A stretch of 6,877 bases of DNA from Candidatus Nomurabacteria bacterium (GTDB lineage Bacteria > Patescibacteriota > Minisyncoccia > Phycocordibacterales > UBA9973): the NCBI GenBank assembly GCA_943359425.1, contig CALRHN010000029.1, positions 630 to 7,506 of the forward strand, given 5' to 3'. The position numbers and the translations under genes were made by a program. Below, piece by piece: positions 5,228 through 6,877 of the stretch. Each line of letters begins with the position of its first letter. Position 1 is the first letter of the stretch. The notes under the pieces were generated by a model that worked only from the letters and a program-made list of their open reading frames with translations, was not told the origin of the DNA and did not search any database.

Positions 5228-5938
5228 ATGAAAATAAGTTTTATCATCCCCGCATATAATGAAGAGGCCTATCTGAAAGAATGCCTCGAGAGCATTTCGA
5301 GATTGCCGACTGGCGCCATCGAAGAAATAATCGTTGTCGATAACGGCAGCACCGATCGGACGGCAGAAGTCGCGCGCACATTCCCGAATGTGAAAGTTCT
5401 TTCCGAGCCGACAAAGGGCGTCGCTCATGCGCGGCAGAAAGGTCTCAATGAGAGTACCGGCGGCCTCGTCGCCTTTATCGACGCAGCCACACGCGTGCCT
5501 ATCGCCTGGATCACGAGAGCGCTCGCGGCATTTGAAAACGACCCGTCCGTCGTCTCCGTCAGCGGACCGTTTATGTACTATGATTTCAGTCCGCGAGAGA
5601 ACATACTCGCGAAAATATATTGGATCTTCGCATGGTGGGCATATCTTCTCATCCGATATCTCGCCGTCGGGAGCAACCTTATGGTAAAGCGAAGCGCCCT
5701 TGCTGCCATCGGCGGATTCGACACGACGATCGCATTCTATGGTGATGACACGAATATCGCACGCAGATTGAAATCACAGGGCAGAGTTATCTTCGACCGT
5801 GACCTCGTCGTCTACACATCGGGACGACGGCTGAAAAAGGACGGCAAGCTCCGCGGAGCCTCGCGTTACGCGCTCAATTTCTTCTCTGAAGTATTCAGAC
5901 ATCGTCCCGCGACAAAAAAATACACCGACATCCGTTAA
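5228..5938 (+). CDS. Family 2 glycosyltransferase (GT-A fold)
   Basis: This 236-residue protein opens with MKISFIIPAYNEE and VVDNGSTDRT (36-45), the nucleotide-sugar-binding half of a GT2 enzyme. LNESTGGLVAFIDAAT (73-88) follows, then the acceptor half GSNLMVKRSALAAIGGFDTT (148-167) and YGDDTNIARRL (171-181), where D173/D174 sit at the usual catalytic-base position. TSGRRLKKDG (197-206) matches the tail of this subtype. The metal-binding DxD motif is DAA (85-87): the second Asp is Ala. A hydrophobic patch (129-146) may touch the membrane, but there is no full polytopic domain. It would transfer a sugar on the cytosolic side, to a lipid or glycan acceptor that is unknown. It follows the DedA gene by 48 bases, and its stop overlaps the stop of the convergent deacetylase gene by three bases within a shared TTAA. 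Confidence 0.88.
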   Translation: MKISFIIPAYNEEAYLKECLESISRLPTGAIEEIIVVDNGSTDRTAEVARTFPNVKVLSEPTKGVAHARQKGLNESTGGLVAFIDAATRVPIAWITRALAAFENDPSVVSVSGPFMYYDFSPRENILAKIYWIFAWWAYLLIRYLAVGSNLMVKRSALAAIGGFDTTIAFYGDDTNIARRLKSQGRVIFDRDLVVYTSGRRLKKDGKLRGASRYALNFFSEVFRHRPATKKYTDIR

Positions 5939-6510
5939 CGCTCGGGCAGCCGTTCGGCCGTATATCCGTTTTGTTTGCAATATTCGAGCAAGAGTTTCGT
6001 CGCTGCGACGGTATTTTTGCGGACACCGCGGTCTTTCGCTTCGTTCCCGTCATGCAGAAGCACAATCGTTCCGGGACGTATCTTTTTTATTATTCTTCCA
6101 CCGATATACGAAGGAGAGGGAGAATGCCAATCATAACCTGCCGAATCCCACAGGACAGTATGGTACCCGTGGGCTTTAGCATACGCTTTCGTGCGCGGAC
6201 GCAGTATCCCCCACGGCGGACGAAACAGTATGGGACGAGCGCCGGTAATGCCTTCGAGGATGGCGCTCGTCTTCTCGATCTCTTTGCCGAGAGCGCCTGA
6301 AACCGTTTTCAAAAAAGAATGCGAATACGTGTGGTTGCCGATCGTGTGTCCGTCGTCATGCATCCGTTTCACCAGATGCGGATATCGCAGTGCGCTCTTC
6401 CCGCAGACGAAGAATGTCGCATGCGCATCGTAGGATTGCAAAAGATCGAGGAGTTCTCTCGTATAGGGTTCGAGTGGGCCGTCATCGAAAGTGAGGTAAA
6501 TATTCTCCAT
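5935..6510 (-). CDS. Polysaccharide deacetylase (NodB homology domain, CE4)
   Basis: This 191-residue protein is a bare NodB domain with all five CE4 motifs. TFDDGP (7-12) supplies the base D9 and metal ligand D10. HTYSH (60-64) supplies the two His ligands. RPPW (97-100) is motif 3. DSAGYDW (122-128) is motif 4. IVLLHDG (149-155) carries H153. It is therefore predicted to be an active metal-dependent N- or O-deacetylase of a glycan such as peptidoglycan or a poly-N-acetylglucosamine. It has no signal peptide or anchor, and none can be added, because the stop of the upstream PAP2 gene lies in the same frame only two codons before the ATG. It therefore either works in the cytosol (compare ArnD-type enzymes on lipid-linked sugars) or is delivered in another way. 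There is no Shine-Dalgarno sequence; translation is probably coupled to the PAP2 gene. Confidence 0.92.
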   Translation of the reverse strand: MENIYLTFDDGPLEPYTRELLDLLQSYDAHATFFVCGKSALRYPHLVKRMHDDGHTIGNHTYSHSFLKTVSGALGKEIEKTSAILEGITGARPILFRPPWGILRPRTKAYAKAHGYHTVLWDSAGYDWHSPSPSYIGGRIIKKIRPGTIVLLHDGNEAKDRGVRKNTVAATKLLLEYCKQNGYTAERLPER

Positions 6511-6516
6511 ATGATC

Positions 6517-6877
6517 TTATGAAATCTTCGCGGTAAAATTGTCTTTTGCCGAGAACCGCTGCCAGTCCTGCGCGAAAAGCACTTGAGAGAGTCGGAAGAT
6601 ACTGTACGTTATGAAAAAAGCGGAGAGGACATCGATCGAATAATGGAAATGGCCCAAGAGAACGATGATGCCGAAGAAGATCGACGCGGCAATGCAGACG
6701 ATGCGTATGGCCCACGTATCCCAGAATATGAGGGCGATGAGAAAGGGCAATCCGGTATGCCCCGAGAAGAAGAAATCGTTCCCGACGGAGAAACTGCTGA
6801 TAATGTTGTGCGTGTCGACAATGGTCTGCGTGGGAAACGGTCCGATGTGTGTGAGGCTGACGAATACGGCGCGGATA
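6517..6877 (-). CDS. PAP2-superfamily protein, sphingomyelin-synthase-like (PAP2_C) C-terminal part (5' end off right edge)
   Basis: The last 119 residues are visible; the start lies beyond the window. FFFSGHTGLPF (35-45 of the visible part) is the second PAP2 active-site motif with catalytic H40. LGHFHYSIDVLSAFFIT (74-90) carries H78 and D82. The H-Y-[ST]-I-D-V spacing with the following aromatic helix matches the sphingomyelin synthase-like branch of PAP2 (HYTIDV) more than classic bacterial PAP2 phosphatases. About three hydrophobic segments are present (42-55, 58-76, 81-100). Relatives hydrolyse lipid phosphates or transfer phospho-headgroups between lipids with the active site facing outward. 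Here a lipid-phosphate phosphatase or headgroup transferase is likely, substrate unknown. An in-frame TTG near 6750 falls inside the domain and is not the start. The deacetylase gene follows six bases later in the same frame, implying one operon. Confidence 0.85.
   Translation of the reverse strand, partial: IRAVFVSLTHIGPFPTQTIVDTHNIISSFSVGNDFFFSGHTGLPFLIALIFWDTWAIRIVCIAASIFFGIIVLLGHFHYSIDVLSAFFITYSIFRLSQVLFAQDWQRFSAKDNFTAKIS

Noticed and set aside
1..6877. CRISPR array, tRNA, insertion sequence, integrase or toxin-antitoxin system
   Set aside because: No direct repeats with spacers, no cloverleaf-like sequence, no transposase or recombinase motifs and no small toxin-like gene were seen in any frame.

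Overview
The window looks like a piece of a compact bacterial genome, most likely a member of the Candidate Phyla Radiation / Patescibacteria (Parcubacteria-like). This rests on short single-domain proteins, very tight gene packing, mixed base composition with AT-rich promoter patches, almost no Shine-Dalgarno signals, and a secreted Cys-rich protein of a style I associate with that group. The assignment is an inference; no rRNA or ribosomal marker is present. TGA is used as a stop (end of the gene at 3669-4550), so the TGA=Gly code of Gracilibacteria is not supported.

Left part (1-1700), all on the minus strand. A VOC/glyoxalase-fold protein (1142-1564) ends at a strong hairpin terminator. 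Next come a membrane-anchored Cys-rich secreted protein (260-1078) and, 12 bases after it, a VIT1/CCC1-type iron/manganese transporter cut by the window edge. Middle (1700-3670): a plus-strand DUF389 membrane protein converges on a minus-strand pair, a COG4705-type eight-helix membrane protein followed by a CPBP (CAAX-type) intramembrane protease.

Right part (3669-6877) is an envelope-glycan or lipid-carrier neighbourhood. It holds a FemAB/GNAT-type acyltransferase (minus), divergent from a DedA-family membrane protein (plus), which is followed by a family 2 glycosyltransferase (plus). These converge on a minus-strand pair: a PAP2 protein of the sphingomyelin-synthase-like type (5' end outside the window) and a NodB-type polysaccharide deacetylase. 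These are the parts expected for building, modifying and recycling a lipid-linked surface glycan, but the pathway and substrates cannot be read from sequence.

The most striking signals are in expression signals and protein architecture. Several genes have a TATACT -10 box only 6-7 bases before the ATG, as expected for leaderless mRNAs. One divergent pair shares a self-complementary -10 (AGTATACT) that reads TATACT on both strands. The COG4705 protein is built from four repeats with an invariant W-x9-G-x4-D signature. All three very tight same-strand gene pairs are in the same reading frame, separated by one stop and 2-4 codons. The glycosyltransferase has DAA where a DxD metal-binding motif is expected. 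I found no CRISPR array, tRNA, insertion sequence or integrase, and no clear evidence of a wholly new multi-gene system.
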